This document shows positions 63,411 through 64,000 of a DNA stretch of 64,000 nt, in pieces. The DNA comes from Methylophaga sp. 42_25_T18 (GTDB lineage: Bacteria; Pseudomonadota; Gammaproteobacteria; Nitrosococcales; Methylophagaceae): positions 1 through 64,000 of the forward strand of contig MAAJ01000013.1 of the NCBI GenBank assembly GCA_002163085.1. The letters run 5' to 3'. The position numbers and the translations under genes were made by a program. How positions within the stretch are numbered: position 1 is the stretch's first letter; each line of letters opens with the position of its first letter. The notes below the pieces were generated by a model. That model saw only the letters and a list, made by a program, of their open reading frames with translations, was not told the origin of the DNA and made no database searches.

Positions 63411-64000
63411 ATGAAGCAATTAAAAGCAGTAATTTTTGATGTTGATGGCACGTTAGCTGAAACGGAGCGTGATGGACACCGAATTGCATTCAATAAAGCA
63501 TTCGAAGAACACCAGTTAGATTGGAATTGGGATGAAGACTTATATGGTGAATTGCTAGCAGTAACAGGCGGTAAGGAGCGTATTGGATATTACTTGTCTG
63601 ACTTTAATACCGGTTTTGAGTTTGCCGGTGATCTGACCGAACTTATTAAAGCGTTACATGCCTCAAAAACAAAACATTTCGTAGCGTTACTAGAAAATAA
63701 AGCGATTACTTTACGTCCCGGTGTTGTGCGACTGATAAATGAGCTGCGAAATAGTAATTTGCGCATGGCAATTGCGACTACAACCACACCTGAAAATGTC
63801 ACCGCATTAATCAAAAACACCTTAGGTGAACATGCGATGGAATGGTTTGATTGCATCGCCGCTGGCGATATAGTTCCAGCCAAAAAACCCGCTTCTGATA
63901 TTTTTGATTATTGCTTAGAGCAAATTGGTTTTTCTGCTGATGAATGTTTGGCCTTTGAAGATTCAGCAAATGGTGTACGTTCATCATGTGCGGCGGGTAT
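63411..64000 (+). CDS. HAD-family phosphatase of the CbbY group (3' end outside window)
   Basis: The ATG at 63411 has GGAG about 14 bp upstream and a closer CGAG. The frame remains open to the window edge, 196 full codons. HAD motif I is VIFDVDGTLAETERDGHR, motif II is MAIATTTTPENV, and motif III is PAKKPASDIFDYCLEQIG with CLAFEDSANGVRSSCAAG. This is the CbbY pattern, enzymes that dephosphorylate sugar bisphosphates such as xylulose 1,5-bisphosphate. Divergent from dksA. Confidence 0.87.
   Translation, partial: MKQLKAVIFDVDGTLAETERDGHRIAFNKAFEEHQLDWNWDEDLYGELLAVTGGKERIGYYLSDFNTGFEFAGDLTELIKALHASKTKHFVALLENKAITLRPGVVRLINELRNSNLRMAIATTTTPENVTALIKNTLGEHAMEWFDCIAAGDIVPAKKPASDIFDYCLEQIGFSADECLAFEDSANGVRSSCAAG

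Noticed and set aside
1..64000. CRISPR array, transposase, prophage or rRNA
   Set aside because: No regularly spaced repeats, no IS-type inverted ends with a transposase frame, and no phage structural genes or rRNA sequence were seen.

Overview
This window is a chromosomal segment of a gammaproteobacterium. The evidence is the pncC-recA-recX-alaS-lysC-csrA-tRNA block, a Vfr/Crp-like regulator beside trpGDC and an OsmC gene as in Pseudomonas, cmoAB, yccA, Hsp15, DksA and moderate-to-low GC. The mix of aldehyde dehydrogenase, Acs, moaA-fdhD and a CbbY-like phosphatase would fit a Methylophaga-like (Thiotrichales) methylotroph, but that genus-level guess is inference.

Layout. 1-3.1 kb: a histidine kinase (cut by the window edge), a single-domain response regulator, and a truncated haemoglobin with its ferredoxin-type reductase. 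3.2-14.6 kb: two tRNA-Arg(ACG) genes, tRNA-Ser(GCT), csrA, lysC, alaS, recX, recA, pncC, then mutS and a TPR-diguanylate cyclase. 14.7-19.1 kb: ycgL, a VOC protein, OsmC, the Crp/Vfr regulator and trpC-trpD-trpG. 19.4-30.8 kb: an accessory module between trpG and trpE, made of a two-partner secretion transporter, a FecR-domain protein, a frameshifted giant exoprotein, a CHASE2 adenylate cyclase, a GAF-HD-GYP c-di-GMP phosphodiesterase and a class-II cAMP phosphodiesterase. 31-33.9 kb: trpE-gph-rpe. 34-44.6 kb: envelope and tRNA-modification genes (L,D-transpeptidase, YgiQ, cytochrome b561/YceI, tsaB, cmoAB) plus small secreted proteins. 44.8-49.2 kb: a haemerythrin-diguanylate cyclase and a REC-PAS-PAS-GGDEF-EAL protein. 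49.24-50.64 kb: a 1.3 kb island flanked by 62-bp direct repeats made from the 3' half of tRNA-Ser(TGA). 50.7-54.4 kb: yccA, moaA, fdhD, an AcuI-like reductase. 54.4-56.5 kb: an ECF sigma operon with DUF3619, DUF3106 and charged-repeat proteins. 56.6-64 kb: short MazG, Hsp15, acs, aldehyde dehydrogenase with a divergent AraC regulator, 2-Cys peroxiredoxin, dksA and a HAD phosphatase cut by the right edge.

The strongest themes are second-messenger signalling (adenylate cyclase, cAMP phosphodiesterase and Crp homologue for cAMP; three GGDEF, one EAL and one HD-GYP domain for c-di-GMP) and accessory DNA at two classical insertion points: the trpE-trpG gap, which in Pseudomonas aeruginosa holds the pyocin cluster, and the 3' end of a tRNA-Ser gene. 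Points most worth a second look are the integrase-less tRNA-flanked micro-island, the TPS/cAMP/c-di-GMP module, an apparent ATT start codon for pncC, an unlisted 35-residue membrane protein at 40980-41087, and the ECF sigma locus with low-complexity exported proteins. No CRISPR array, transposase, integrase or rRNA was seen.
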